From assembly GCF_025847275.1 (NCBI RefSeq), contig NZ_JAOZEV010000001.1, forward strand, positions 186,001 through 250,000: a DNA stretch of 64,000 nucleotides. The letters are read 5' to 3'. The position numbers and the translations under genes were made by a program. Positions 44,570 to 54,221 of the stretch are shown here, piece after piece. Below the pieces are notes generated by a model. The model was given only the letters and a program-made list of their open reading frames with translations. It was not told the origin of the DNA and searched no databases. Positions within the stretch are counted from its first letter, which is position 1. Every line of letters starts with the position of its first letter. The DNA is from Flavobacterium frigoritolerans (lineage in GTDB: Bacteria; Bacteroidota; Bacteroidia; Flavobacteriales; Flavobacteriaceae).

Positions 44570-45166
44570 TTAAAAAAGATAGTTAATTGTTGTATAAAAC
44601 TCATTATACTTGCCATTTTTCATTTCTAAATACCATGTTACATCTTCATCTTCAAATAAAGCATCAATAACACCTTTTCTTAGATCTTTTAATTTATCTA
44701 TATTTAACTGTAACTTCTCAATTGTATTTTTTGCTGCTTCATCATTTTCATTAAAAGGGAGAATTTGTCCATCAAAAGTATATTTAAATTTATTCTCACA
44801 AGTAGAATCTAAAGGAGATATCAATAGTTCCTCATCAAACCAATTACCTTTACTATTTCCACAATGCAGAGGTTCTCCTTTCTCAGTATTAACCTGACAC
44901 GAACATAGTAAATTATCATATACCAATTCTAAGTGAGGAAATTTCGTTTTATCTTTTGGTCTAAAATGCTCAATATGGCAATCTCCATCATTTAATTCTC
45001 GCTCACAATAGCAACAAATATGTCCTTGTTCACCTTTTAAAGACTTAAATAAATCTATCCGTTCTTGCCTATCAATATTTGCGTAAGTTGGTTGCCAATC
45101 ATCATTTTCTTTATTTTTCCAAATAATAAAAGATTCTGGCTCTGTTTGCTTTATTATATATTTCAT
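44570..45166 (-). CDS. ptuB: HNH protein of a Septu-like defence module (PtuB, TIGR02646 type)
   Basis: A 198-residue protein with a zinc-HNH nuclease centre: two CxxC-like pairs in CCYCERELNDGDCHIEHFRP and a further LLCSCQ with HCGNSKGNW, as in the TIGR02646 family found with defence ATPases. The start ATG overlaps the stop of the ATPase gene upstream by 4 bp, so both are made from one message. In Septu systems PtuB cuts nucleic acid when PtuA signals phage attack. Naming rests on motif and gene pair, not on a database search. Confidence 0.85.
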   Translation of the reverse strand: MKYIIKQTEPESFIIWKNKENDDWQPTYANIDRQERIDLFKSLKGEQGHICCYCERELNDGDCHIEHFRPKDKTKFPHLELVYDNLLCSCQVNTEKGEPLHCGNSKGNWFDEELLISPLDSTCENKFKYTFDGQILPFNENDEAAKNTIEKLQLNIDKLKDLRKGVIDALFEDEDVTWYLEMKNGKYNEFYTTINYLF

Positions 45167-47022
45167 TTACCAGTAATCTCTTTACGCTTAATCAAAACAT
45201 TTGCTTTTGCAAGTTCAGGATCTCCTCCTATTATTTTATTAGATAAATCCTTATACAAATTCTTAGCTTTATCTATTTCTCCTAATTCAATAAATCTATA
45301 AAGTTCTTCAATCTCATTTTTAATATTTGTAGGACGAGCATCAACTCCTAATAAATCTTCCAAAATTCTGTCTGAATTCTTTCCATAAGATTCAATAGCA
45401 AAAGAATGTCTTAAAACATTATTATTGTTCTCAAGTAGTATAATATTATCTGGTTGAACATTATTTAAAACTTGAGGTGAATGTGTTGAAACAATGAACT
45501 GACAATTAGGAAATATCTTTTCCAATTGAGGAATCATTAATTGTTGCCATTTAGGATGTAAATGCAAATCAACTTCATCAATCATAATAACACCATTTCC
45601 TTCAAGTGGATTATCACTTTCAGGATTTGCAATTGCTAATCTGCGTGCAATGTCTCCAATTAAAGTAATTAAATTCTTCTCTCCATCAGATAATTGATTA
45701 AGATTAAATTCAAGATTTTCTTTATCAATAAGCATGTGAGGTCTTGGAATTCTTCTAACCCTTAAATTTGTATAATCTGGAAGAAATTGTTCTATTGCTT
45801 TCTTCACAAATAACATTTCTCTTCCTTCTTTTCCTTTTAAATTTTTCTTCTTTCTAATTTCTTGGCTAATAATTCTAAAGATAGACGATTCTAATTGTTT
45901 AATTTCTAAATCGAACTTTGAATCTTTAATCTTTTTATCTTCTTCTATTTCACTAAGTGACGTCCTAACTACATTTTCTATTTTTTTTCTTGAAACATCA
46001 CTCAGCCACCACAGATTAATTTCATTTGAAAAAATAAATAACTCAATTAAAACTTGAAGAAAATCATCAATAAGATCATTTTCATTATCAATAAACAGAA
46101 AAAAGCTTTCAATTGTTCTATGAAGTAAAGAACTATATATTTTATCAAATTGTTTTAAACTTTCATCTTCACTATACATTTCCATACGAAGAAAATTCTC
46201 TTCTAAATAATCAAAAATTATTTTGTCTTTTTGTTTTATTTTATGATAAAACAAATCTTCAATAGTTCTAAAAATTTCACGAAAAAGAAAACGCGGATGC
46301 TCATATATATATTCATCCTTATTTATTCTTCTTCTTAAATAATCAAATTTTTCTGAATCCTCTTCATTATCATGTAATGAAGATTTTAATAATTTGAAAA
46401 TTTTATCAACTCTCCTTTTTATTGAAACTTTATTTTGTAAAATCCATTTATCTCTGCTAGTTGCTTTTTCATTTACAATATCGTCTTGTTGTCTAAACCA
46501 TTCAAAGAAAGCACTAAAATTTTGCTTTCCGTCTAAAGCTTTATCATAAGCATCAAGTGTTGAAAATGTATCATCAAATCTAACTTCTGGCGTAATTTTA
46601 TCAACAACTCTTGAAACCGGATAATATCCTATAACTGGCAATCTATTTTCGTGATCTAAAATTCTTTGAAAATGTAAGGCCAAATCTGAAACTTCAACTA
46701 AATCCGATTTTTTATCAATAATTTTACCATCTGCAAATTTTATCAATTCCCAAGAATATTCTTTATCATTTTCGACACATACTATTCTTGCACATGCAAA
46801 TGATGAATTATAACGAATATCTGATTCAGAAATCATTAGTCCAGAAGAATTTTGCCTTTGAATTCTTTTAATCAACCAAGACAAACATAACGTTAAAGTT
46901 TCAAGTATCGTAGTTTTTCCTGCTCCATTAACACCGACTAAAACATTCAAATTATCATCAAAGTCAATCTTTAAATCTTTAGCGCTGCGAAAATTTTCAA
47001 TATATATACTTTTTATTTTCAT
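45163..47022 (-). CDS. ptuA: SMC-like AAA ATPase of a Septu-like defence module (PtuA)
   Basis: A 619-residue ABC/SMC-type ATPase. Walker A at residues 30-38 (GVNGAGKTT) after the typical front IKSIYIENFRSAKDLKIDF; a signature LSDGEKNLITLIGD; Walker B VIMIDEVDLHLHPKW and the H-loop IVSTHSPQVL. A long helical region lies between, as in OLD/PtuA/RecF-like proteins. Directly coupled to the HNH gene. The pair is flanked by direct repeats, so it looks like a recent insertion. OLD-type nuclease is excluded by the absence of a TOPRIM end. Confidence 0.88.
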   Translation of the reverse strand: MKIKSIYIENFRSAKDLKIDFDDNLNVLVGVNGAGKTTILETLTLCLSWLIKRIQRQNSSGLMISESDIRYNSSFACARIVCVENDKEYSWELIKFADGKIIDKKSDLVEVSDLALHFQRILDHENRLPVIGYYPVSRVVDKITPEVRFDDTFSTLDAYDKALDGKQNFSAFFEWFRQQDDIVNEKATSRDKWILQNKVSIKRRVDKIFKLLKSSLHDNEEDSEKFDYLRRRINKDEYIYEHPRFLFREIFRTIEDLFYHKIKQKDKIIFDYLEENFLRMEMYSEDESLKQFDKIYSSLLHRTIESFFLFIDNENDLIDDFLQVLIELFIFSNEINLWWLSDVSRKKIENVVRTSLSEIEEDKKIKDSKFDLEIKQLESSIFRIISQEIRKKKNLKGKEGREMLFVKKAIEQFLPDYTNLRVRRIPRPHMLIDKENLEFNLNQLSDGEKNLITLIGDIARRLAIANPESDNPLEGNGVIMIDEVDLHLHPKWQQLMIPQLEKIFPNCQFIVSTHSPQVLNNVQPDNIILLENNNNVLRHSFAIESYGKNSDRILEDLLGVDARPTNIKNEIEELYRFIELGEIDKAKNLYKDLSNKIIGGDPELAKANVLIKRKEITGK

Positions 47023-47107
47023 TTTGATTATCTCTTAAAGATTTTTCTAAATTACATAATTTTAATAAATAATACTTGCTTAAAATTTGAATTTAAATAC
47101 AAGTATA

Positions 47108-47201
47108 AAACCCGACACATTATAAAAATCTGTCGGGTCAATTTATAAATTAGTAGAGAACTCTGTTTCTTATTTCAAACCTGCTAAACTTTGCTGTATT
47201 G
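47108..47201. repeat. Direct repeat flanking the Septu-like module (right copy): valS end plus terminator
   Basis: Holds the real valS 3' end (47170 onward) and a palindrome AAACCCGACACATT / AAATCTGTCGGGT (47108-47138) that terminates valS. Same order and spacing class as the left copy at 44466-44555. The two palindromes differ by a few bases. Confidence 0.88.
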
Positions 47202-49806
47202 TAGCAATTTTTGCTAAAGCATCGGCTTCTTTTTGTTTTTCGTTAGCCAAAACTTTTTCTGGCGCTCCTGCAACAAATTTTTCATTTGCCAATTTAGATT
47301 GAACCGATTTCAAGAAACCTTGTGTATAAACTAACTCTGCATTCAATTTTGCAATTTCAGCTTCAACATCAATATTCCCTCCTGTTATCGGGATAAAATA
47401 TTCATTAGATTTTACTCGAAATGACAAAGCTCCATCTACTTTATCCGAAACGTATTCGAAAGCAGATATATTTCCTAGTTTAATTATTACAGAATCAAAA
47501 TAAGTAGAAAATTTCTCGCTGTTAATAGCCTTTAATTCAATACTATCTTTCATTGCAATATTCTTCTCTTTACGAATCGTTCTGATACCAGAAATAACTT
47601 CAACCGAATTCTCAAAATCAGTAATTAATTTTGCATCAAATGGTTTTAATTCTGGCCAAGTCGAAACAATTAAAGCTTCTTCTGGAGTTCTTTCAGCAAG
47701 TATATGCCATATTTCTTCTGTTAGGAAAGGCATAAACGGATGAAGCAATTTCAAGTTATTTTCTAAAATTTCGATTGCTTTATCAAATGTCATTTTATCA
47801 ATTGGCTGTTGGTAAGTCGGTTTGATCATTTCAAGGAATAAAGAACAGAAATCATCCCATACCAATTTATAAATTGCCATTAATGAATCTGAAATTCTGT
47901 ATTTTTCAAAATTATCTTCAATATCAACTAATGCGTGCTGAAACTTTGCCTCAAACCATTCGATTGCTACTTTTGATGATTCTGGTTGTGGAATCGTTTC
48001 CGAAACCTCCCATCCTTTTATCAATTTAAGAGCATTCCAAATCTTGTTTGAAAACGCTTTTCCTTGATTACATAACTCTTCATCAAACATGATATCATTT
48101 CCTGCAGAAGCACTTAAAAGCAATCCTACACGAACTCCATCGGCACCAAATGTATCGATTAAATCTAATGGATCTGGCGAATTACCTAATGATTTAGACA
48201 TCTTACGACGTTGTTTATCACGTACTAAACCTGTTAGATATACATTTGTAAATGGTTTTTCACCTGCATATTCGTAACCTGCAATAATCATTCTGGCAAC
48301 CCAGAAAAATAAGATATCCGGACCTGTTACCAAATCATTTGTTGGATAGTAATATTTAAAATCTTCACTTTCTGGATCCATTATACCTCCAAAAACAGAC
48401 ATTGGCCATAACCAAGATGAAAACCAAGTATCTAATGCATCAACATCTTGTTTTAAGTCAGATGTTTTAAGCGAAACGTTAGATGTTTTCTCTTGTGCTA
48501 ATTTTAACGCATCTTCGATATTTTCGGCAACTACAAAATCTTCTTTCCCATCTCCATAGTAATAAGCTGGAATTTGTTGTCCCCACCATAATTGACGAGA
48601 GATATTCCAATCGCGAATATTGTTTAACCAATGAGCATAGGTATTTTCAAAACGTTTTGGGTGTAATTTAATGTCTCCATCAACCAAAACAGATTTGATT
48701 GCTGGTTTTACTAAATCTTCCATTTTCAGGAACCATTGATCTGATAATCTTGGTTCGATAACCGCTTTAGTTCTTTCAGAAGTTCCAACTTTATTAAGGT
48801 GTATTTCTGTTTTCTCCAAAGCACCAATTTCTTCTAGTTCTTTTGCAATCTCGGTACGAACCACAAAACGGTCTTTTCCTTGATAATGCAATCCGAAACT
48901 ATTAAGCGTAGCATCTTCATTAAAGATATCTACAATTTCCAGATTATGTTTCTCTCCTAATGTTTTATCATTCATATCGTGTGCAGGAGTCACTTTAAGA
49001 CATCCTGTTCCGAACTCTACATCAACATATTCATCTTCGATAATAGGAATAATTCTTCCCGAGATAGGAATAATAGCCTTTTTACCTTTTAAATGTGTAA
49101 AACGCTCATCATTTGGATTAATACAAATAGCTGTATCTCCAAAAATAGTTTCTGGTCGCGTTGTAGCAACAGTTAAAAACTCTTCTGTTCCTTCAATCTT
49201 ATATTTAAGGAAAAATAATTTTCCTTGTTGTTCTTCATAAATAACTTCTTCGTCAGACAAAGTCGTTTTTGCTTCAGGGTCCCAGTTTACCATTCGGTAT
49301 CCTCTATATATTAACCCTTTATTATACAAATCAACAAACGAACGAATTACTGAAGCCGACATATCTGGATCCATTGTAAATTTGGTACGTTCCCAATCGC
49401 AAGAAGCACCTAATTTTTTTAACTGATCTAAGATTACACCACCATACTTGTCTGTCCATTCCCAAGCGTGCGCTAAAAACTCCTCACGTGTTAAATCATT
49501 TTTATTGATTCCTTCAGCTTTTAATTTAGCAACAACTTTGGCTTCTGTAGCAATCGATGCGTGATCTGTTCCAGGAACCCAACAAGCATTGAATCCTTTA
49601 AGACGCGCTCTTCTTATCAATACATCCTGAATGGTATTGTTAAGCATATGCCCCATGTGCAAGACTCCAGTAACATTAGGAGGAGGAATTACAATTGTAT
49701 AAGGCGTTCTATGATCAGGTTCCGAATGAAAATAATTATTTTTCATCCAGTAGTCGTACCATTTATTTTCGATTGTTTTAGCGTCAAATTGTGCTGGAAT
49801 TGTCAT
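47170..49806 (-). CDS. valS: Valyl-tRNA synthetase
   Basis: Charges tRNA-Val. 878 residues: class I motif HMGH at residues 50-53 (PPPNVTGVLHMGHMLNNTIQ), KMSKS near residue 535 (RRKMSKSLGNSPDP), the CP1 editing insertion (TTRPETIFGDTAICINP) and a C-terminal coiled coil of the ValS type (VEAEIAKLNAELVYTQGFLK). Ends IQQSLAGLK. Length normal. The gene end is duplicated 2.6 kb away beyond the Septu-like module. Confidence 0.97.
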   Translation of the reverse strand: MTIPAQFDAKTIENKWYDYWMKNNYFHSEPDHRTPYTIVIPPPNVTGVLHMGHMLNNTIQDVLIRRARLKGFNACWVPGTDHASIATEAKVVAKLKAEGINKNDLTREEFLAHAWEWTDKYGGVILDQLKKLGASCDWERTKFTMDPDMSASVIRSFVDLYNKGLIYRGYRMVNWDPEAKTTLSDEEVIYEEQQGKLFFLKYKIEGTEEFLTVATTRPETIFGDTAICINPNDERFTHLKGKKAIIPISGRIIPIIEDEYVDVEFGTGCLKVTPAHDMNDKTLGEKHNLEIVDIFNEDATLNSFGLHYQGKDRFVVRTEIAKELEEIGALEKTEIHLNKVGTSERTKAVIEPRLSDQWFLKMEDLVKPAIKSVLVDGDIKLHPKRFENTYAHWLNNIRDWNISRQLWWGQQIPAYYYGDGKEDFVVAENIEDALKLAQEKTSNVSLKTSDLKQDVDALDTWFSSWLWPMSVFGGIMDPESEDFKYYYPTNDLVTGPDILFFWVARMIIAGYEYAGEKPFTNVYLTGLVRDKQRRKMSKSLGNSPDPLDLIDTFGADGVRVGLLLSASAGNDIMFDEELCNQGKAFSNKIWNALKLIKGWEVSETIPQPESSKVAIEWFEAKFQHALVDIEDNFEKYRISDSLMAIYKLVWDDFCSLFLEMIKPTYQQPIDKMTFDKAIEILENNLKLLHPFMPFLTEEIWHILAERTPEEALIVSTWPELKPFDAKLITDFENSVEVISGIRTIRKEKNIAMKDSIELKAINSEKFSTYFDSVIIKLGNISAFEYVSDKVDGALSFRVKSNEYFIPITGGNIDVEAEIAKLNAELVYTQGFLKSVQSKLANEKFVAGAPEKVLANEKQKEADALAKIATIQQSLAGLK

Positions 49807-49959
49807 TTTATCTTGGATATATTTAATCGTTAATTTGTTTAATCATTAATTTGCCTTACCTTTTTTTTAATCGTCTTTTTATCAATTAAATAAACGTTTA
49901 AATAGTTAAACAAATCAACTTTTATACTTTGGTTTGATTTTTGTATTTATTATAGATGA

Positions 49960-49967
49960 CAAAAGTA
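49960..49967 (-). promoter_or_regulatory. Possible -7 element of valS
   Basis: TACTTTTG on the minus strand, 154 bp before the valS ATG, which would leave a long leader. Between the two lies an AT-rich stretch with short TTAATCGT/TTTGTTTAATC repeats. Confidence 0.35.
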
Positions 49968-50057
49968 AATAATTAAGTACACTATAAAAAGCGAATTAAT
50001 AATTTGTGTATTAATTAAAAGAAAGTATATTTACTTAATAACTTAAAACAATTTCAA

Positions 50058-50441
50058 ATGAAGAAAGTAGCCTCATTTATAGCAATCTTAATGGTTACCA
50101 CCATTGGTCTTGCTCAAAACGGCCCAAAAATTGATTTTGCTGCCAAGGATAATACTATTGATTATGGTACAGTAAGTAAAGGTGATAACGGGGCTAAAGC
50201 CTTTGAATTCACCAACTCTGGAGATGCCCCCCTCATGATCACATCAGTACAGTCTACAGCAGGTATTAGTATTGTATCTAAACCAAGTGCGGCAATTATG
50301 CCTGGGAAATCAGGAAAAATTGAAGTAAAATTTAATATGGCTCCAGGGCCAATAAGAAAAACAATTACTGTTGAAACTAATGCAGTAAACTACCCAGAGG
50401 GTCGTGTCGCTTTAAAAATTAGAGGAGAAGTATCTAATTAA
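50058..50441 (+). CDS. DUF1573 exported protein
   Basis: A 127-residue periplasmic protein with signal peptide (ending TIGLAQNG). The mature part is a single ASH/DUF1573 Ig-like domain: IDYGTVSKGDNGAKAFEFTN, GDAPLMITSVQSTAGISI and MPGKSGKIEVKFN. Common in Bacteroidota, role unknown. Divergent from valS and ends at its own terminator. Confidence 0.92.
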   Translation: MKKVASFIAILMVTTIGLAQNGPKIDFAAKDNTIDYGTVSKGDNGAKAFEFTNSGDAPLMITSVQSTAGISIVSKPSAAIMPGKSGKIEVKFNMAPGPIRKTITVETNAVNYPEGRVALKIRGEVSN

Positions 50442-50468
50442 CATTCAAATTAAATTCCCATAAACTCA

Positions 50469-50502
50469 AATCGCTTCCTAAAATTTAGGAAGCGATTTTT
50501 TT
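50469..50502 (+). terminator. Terminator of the DUF1573 gene
   Basis: AATCGCTTCCTAAA / TTTAGGAAGCGATT, 14-bp stem and a T-run. Confidence 0.88.
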
Positions 50503-50523
50503 ATTGATTTACTTTCGTAAGTT

Positions 50524-51006
50524 TTATTTATCTACGCAATCAGTAGCTTCAAGTTTATATTTTACACGCTCAAAATCTATAGGTTTACCTTTAGCAAAAT
50601 AAGTTCTCCCTAAATACGTTTCCATAGCGCCATTACCTATAATAAGTTGTTTTTCTCGTTTTAAAAATGCCATAGGATTTTTAAACGTTTTATCCTTGTT
50701 TGTTCCTTCTATAAAAGCATAATCTGCAAATAAAGTATCTCCTTTAAATTCTCCTTTGATTTCTCCATTTTTAAGTGGCGCACCCGCAATTTTCATCACC
50801 ATGTCTCCACTTATTTTTCCGTTTTTTAAAGTATTTAATTTTAAATCGATAGTATCATTTTCATAAACTGCTTTATAACATTGAACATTTACAATACTTT
50901 CAGCATCCGATTTAGCAGCTTCGGCTTCTTTCTGAGTTTCATTTTTCTTACAGCTTTGAAATCCAAGACAAGACACAAGCAAAAAAGACAGGACTAGATT
51001 CTTCAT
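50524..51006 (-). CDS. Lipoprotein, 160 aa
   Basis: A lipoprotein with lipobox GFQSCKK (Cys19) and an acidic/alanine linker. The mature part is beta-rich: NVQCYKAVYENDTIDLKLNT, GKISGDMVMKIAGAPLKNGE and IKGEFKGDTLFADYAF, a run of short strands as in small lipocalin-like Bacteroidota lipoproteins. Two cysteines (QCYK and ATDCVDK) could form a disulfide. Family not named. Confidence 0.75.
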   Translation of the reverse strand: MKNLVLSFLLVSCLGFQSCKKNETQKEAEAAKSDAESIVNVQCYKAVYENDTIDLKLNTLKNGKISGDMVMKIAGAPLKNGEIKGEFKGDTLFADYAFIEGTNKDKTFKNPMAFLKREKQLIIGNGAMETYLGRTYFAKGKPIDFERVKYKLEATDCVDK

Positions 51007-51063
51007 AATTAAATATTTTTAGTTCATATATCTTATAAAATTAAATAAAAAAGAAACCAAAAG

Positions 51064-51104
51064 AAAGGCTTCTAAATAAAATCTTAATTTATTTAGAAGC
51101 CTTT
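51064..51104. terminator. Bidirectional terminator
   Basis: AAAGGCTTCTAAATAAA / TTTATTTAGAAGCCTTT, a 17-bp perfect stem, 25 bp after the OmpA gene stop on the minus strand. Confidence 0.88.
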
Positions 51105-51128
51105 TGATTTTCTATTAGAAGAAAGTAT

Positions 51129-53261
51129 TTATAAATTCTTAATTACAAATTCACTACGTCTATTTAATTCGTGTTGTTCCTCATTACAAGCATCATCTGT
51201 TTTACATTTTATAATTGGCACAGACTCTCCGTATCCTTTGGCAATAATTCTCTTCTTATCAATTCCAGAATCTATCAGGTACCCTTTAGTCGATTCGGCC
51301 CTTTTTTGAGATAAATTAGCATTGTACTTATCATTACCTCTGGAATCTGTATGTGAACCAATTTCAACTACCATATCTGGATATTTCTTCATTAATTCAA
51401 CAACTCTATTTAAGATAATTTTAGATTCTTTTCTTATATACCATAAATCGTAGTCAAAATAAATAGGATCTGTCTTGATAATTAATCGGTCTTTATCTCT
51501 TACTACATCTTTTTCTTGTGCAATAATCTTCTCTATCTTTTCTTTTTGATCTGCAACAGCCCTCTCTGCTTTTTCTTTTTTCCTGATTTCGACCTGAGCA
51601 ATTTCATTTGCTTTAGCTTTAGCTTCATTTGCTTTTAAAGTGACCAACTCCAATGCCTCTTTTTGCTTTTTCTCTTCGGCTAATTTTTCCTCTTCTTGTT
51701 TTATAACCTCAAGAGACTTAAGTGCCATCGAAGCATCATTACTTTTTCCTCTAGTTTTATCAAGAATTAAAGTTCTGGAATTATCGGTATAATTTTCTTT
51801 AGATGCCGAAATTGTATAAGATAACTCACAAGCCACTTTAAAATTAAATCTACCATCTGCCGAAGTTACTATCGTACGCAATTGCTTGCTTTCTTCCTGC
51901 TGAAGTATAACCACAGCGTTTTCTAATGGTAGTTTTGTATCAATATCTGTAATTATTCCCGCAATAAGTTGCTTACAATCTTCAATTAGTAATGGCTTGA
52001 TTTCATTTAATTGATAGATATCATCACTTCCTTTTCCTCCTATTCTATTCGAGGCAAAATATCCTTCTTTAGTATCTGAATCTATATTAAACGAGAAATC
52101 ATCCAGATTTGAATTTAATGGCAGACCAACATTCAAAGGTTTTGTATAGGTTCCTTCCTTTATTTGGGAAACAAATACATCGAGTGAGCCATATCCCAAA
52201 TGTCCATCGGATGAAAAATAGAGCCTATTATCTTTTGAAACAAACGGAAACTGCTCTCTTTTATCTGTATTTATCAGTGCTCCTAAATTCTGAGGATTTC
52301 CATATGCCCCTTCATTTATAGCTACCGAAAATATATCAAATGAACCTAATGTTCCTGGCATATCCGAGGCAAAATACAATGTTTTTTCATCAGAGCTCAA
52401 CGCTGGATGTTCTACTGAATAGTTATCACTATTAAACGGAAGCGATATCACATTTTTCCATTTCCCTTTTATGAGTTCTGCTCTAAAAATTTGAAGATTC
52501 GAAATTTTATCATCGTTTTTTCCTCTTCTTCCATTTTTATAATTATTTCGTGTAAAATAAATCGTTTTACCATCTTTTGTAAAAACAGCATTAGATTCAT
52601 GCATTCCTGTTTTTAATTCTTTTGCAAAATAATAAGCAATCGAATCTCCTGCATTTATCTTATCTATTGATGCTGAAACTAAATTAAGATAGGTTTCATT
52701 ATCCCATTTGTACATTTTATCAAATAATCCTGGCTTCTTTTTTACTGCTGCAAAAATTAAACTATCTCCATATTTTACTGCTCCAAACTCAGAGTTTTTA
52801 GTATTAATAGCTAGATTTTTAATACTATATCTATCTCCGATTGCTGAAATATTCTCTAGTTCTTTTGTGGCATTTTCAAAATCTAAATAATCCTGACTAT
52901 TTTTAGAATAGTACTGTTTTAAAACTTCACTTGCTTCTTGGTAACTGTTTGTTGCTTTAAGTGTATGGGCATATTTAAAATAGTAATTTCTATCTAAATC
53001 TTTATCATAACTTTTAATCAGAAGTCTATAATACTGTTGTGCTTTCTTTAAGTCATTGGTATAATAATAGGAGTCGGCTAAGTTTTTTATGGCTTCTGCC
53101 GAAGGCTTCTCTGAGACTATTTTTTCATATAACGGAATGGCTTCACTATAATATGTTTTATCAAAGAGACGCTTTGCCCGAGCCCTATTCTGGTCTTGAG
53201 CGCTTATAAACTGTATTAAAAATACGAATATAATAACTAGTAATTTTTTCATATTTTTCAT
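51129..53261 (-). CDS. OmpA-family protein with TPR and PD40 repeats (T9SS/gliding-associated)
   Basis: A 710-residue envelope protein, last gene of the operon 56867-51129. Signal peptide (MKNMKKLLVIIFVFLIQFI), TPR-like helices to about residue 130, WD40-like PD40 repeats at about 190-400 (HPALSSDEKTLYFASDMPG, GYGSLDVFVS), a carboxypeptidase-like regulatory domain (about 425-510), a charged coiled coil, and an OmpA domain (GSHTDSRGNDKYNANLSQKR). I start at 53261, 1 bp after the PorP/SprF stop; a longer frame from 53288 adds nine residues ahead of the signal. The plan is that of the OmpA partners of SprF/PorP. Confidence 0.9.
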   Translation of the reverse strand: MKNMKKLLVIIFVFLIQFISAQDQNRARAKRLFDKTYYSEAIPLYEKIVSEKPSAEAIKNLADSYYYTNDLKKAQQYYRLLIKSYDKDLDRNYYFKYAHTLKATNSYQEASEVLKQYYSKNSQDYLDFENATKELENISAIGDRYSIKNLAINTKNSEFGAVKYGDSLIFAAVKKKPGLFDKMYKWDNETYLNLVSASIDKINAGDSIAYYFAKELKTGMHESNAVFTKDGKTIYFTRNNYKNGRRGKNDDKISNLQIFRAELIKGKWKNVISLPFNSDNYSVEHPALSSDEKTLYFASDMPGTLGSFDIFSVAINEGAYGNPQNLGALINTDKREQFPFVSKDNRLYFSSDGHLGYGSLDVFVSQIKEGTYTKPLNVGLPLNSNLDDFSFNIDSDTKEGYFASNRIGGKGSDDIYQLNEIKPLLIEDCKQLIAGIITDIDTKLPLENAVVILQQEESKQLRTIVTSADGRFNFKVACELSYTISASKENYTDNSRTLILDKTRGKSNDASMALKSLEVIKQEEEKLAEEKKQKEALELVTLKANEAKAKANEIAQVEIRKKEKAERAVADQKEKIEKIIAQEKDVVRDKDRLIIKTDPIYFDYDLWYIRKESKIILNRVVELMKKYPDMVVEIGSHTDSRGNDKYNANLSQKRAESTKGYLIDSGIDKKRIIAKGYGESVPIIKCKTDDACNEEQHELNRRSEFVIKNL

Positions 53262-53262
53262 T

Positions 53263-54198
53263 TTAAAAGAATCTCGGTGATTTATCATATCCTTTGCCTA
53301 ATAAATCCAAATCAAAAAGAAGCATAATTTCATGCGTTCCAGAATTAAATTGACCAAAGTTAGTTGTTGTATAATCATACGCGTAACCTACTCGAATTGC
53401 TTTGGTTACATTTACATTCATTAAAACACTAACGGCATCATTTACTCTGTAAGCAGCTCCCAATTCAAATCTCTCATTATACAAAACATTTGCAGTTATA
53501 TCTACAGAAGCTGGCGCTCCAACAACAAATTTAGACATAAAAGCAGGCTTCAGTTTAAACATATCGCTAAGCTGAAAAACATATCCTGCGGTTAAAAAAG
53601 TATGAATATCTTCAGATCCGTAAGCGTTTATTCCTGATTTTTCTTCGATATGTTTGGACTTCAATAAATTTGGTGCTGATAATCCAACGTAAAATTTATC
53701 TGTAAAATAATAAGCTCCTATACCTATATTAGGCTTGGTAACATTGATGTTTTCAGCGAAAGCCAAATCGGTAGTTACATCTCCACTTTGAAATTGGAAT
53801 CCATTAAAATTTGTTTGCAAAGAAGTAAGTCCTGCTTTTAATCCTAACGAAAGTTTATTGTTCCCTCCTAATTCTAGTATGTATGCAAAATCAGCATAAA
53901 AATTATTCTCTTTTTTAGCACCATCCCCTATATCATCAGAAATTAATGAGACTCCCGCTTCTATTTTATTACTTATAGAAGTATGTCCGAAAAAGTTAAA
54001 TGTTTTAGGCGCACCAACCGCCCCAACCCATTGCGTTCTGTATAAAGTTCCTAAATTCAACATTGACGGAGTTCCTGTTGCATACGCCGGATTTACCATA
54101 CTCATATTATACATATAATGTGTATATTCTGGGTCTTGTTGAGCAGATGCATCAATAATATAGAAAAGAAAACTTATAATTAGTATTACTTTTTTCAT
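53263..54198 (-). CDS. PorP/SprF-family type IX secretion membrane protein
   Basis: A 311-residue outer-membrane beta-barrel. Signal peptide, then the family front QQDPEYTHYMYNMSMVNPAY, TLYRTQWVGAVGAPKTFNFF, VSLISDDIGDGAKKENNFYA and a barrel end with SGTHEIMLLFDLDLLGKG. SprF-like proteins are needed to export or attach a partner adhesin with a type B CTD; the partner is the gene 23 bp upstream. Middle gene of a three-gene operon. Confidence 0.94.
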   Translation of the reverse strand: MKKVILIISFLFYIIDASAQQDPEYTHYMYNMSMVNPAYATGTPSMLNLGTLYRTQWVGAVGAPKTFNFFGHTSISNKIEAGVSLISDDIGDGAKKENNFYADFAYILELGGNNKLSLGLKAGLTSLQTNFNGFQFQSGDVTTDLAFAENINVTKPNIGIGAYYFTDKFYVGLSAPNLLKSKHIEEKSGINAYGSEDIHTFLTAGYVFQLSDMFKLKPAFMSKFVVGAPASVDITANVLYNERFELGAAYRVNDAVSVLMNVNVTKAIRVGYAYDYTTTNFGQFNSGTHEIMLLFDLDLLGKGYDKSPRFF

Positions 54199-54221
54199 TT
54201 GAAAATTATATTAAATGGGAG

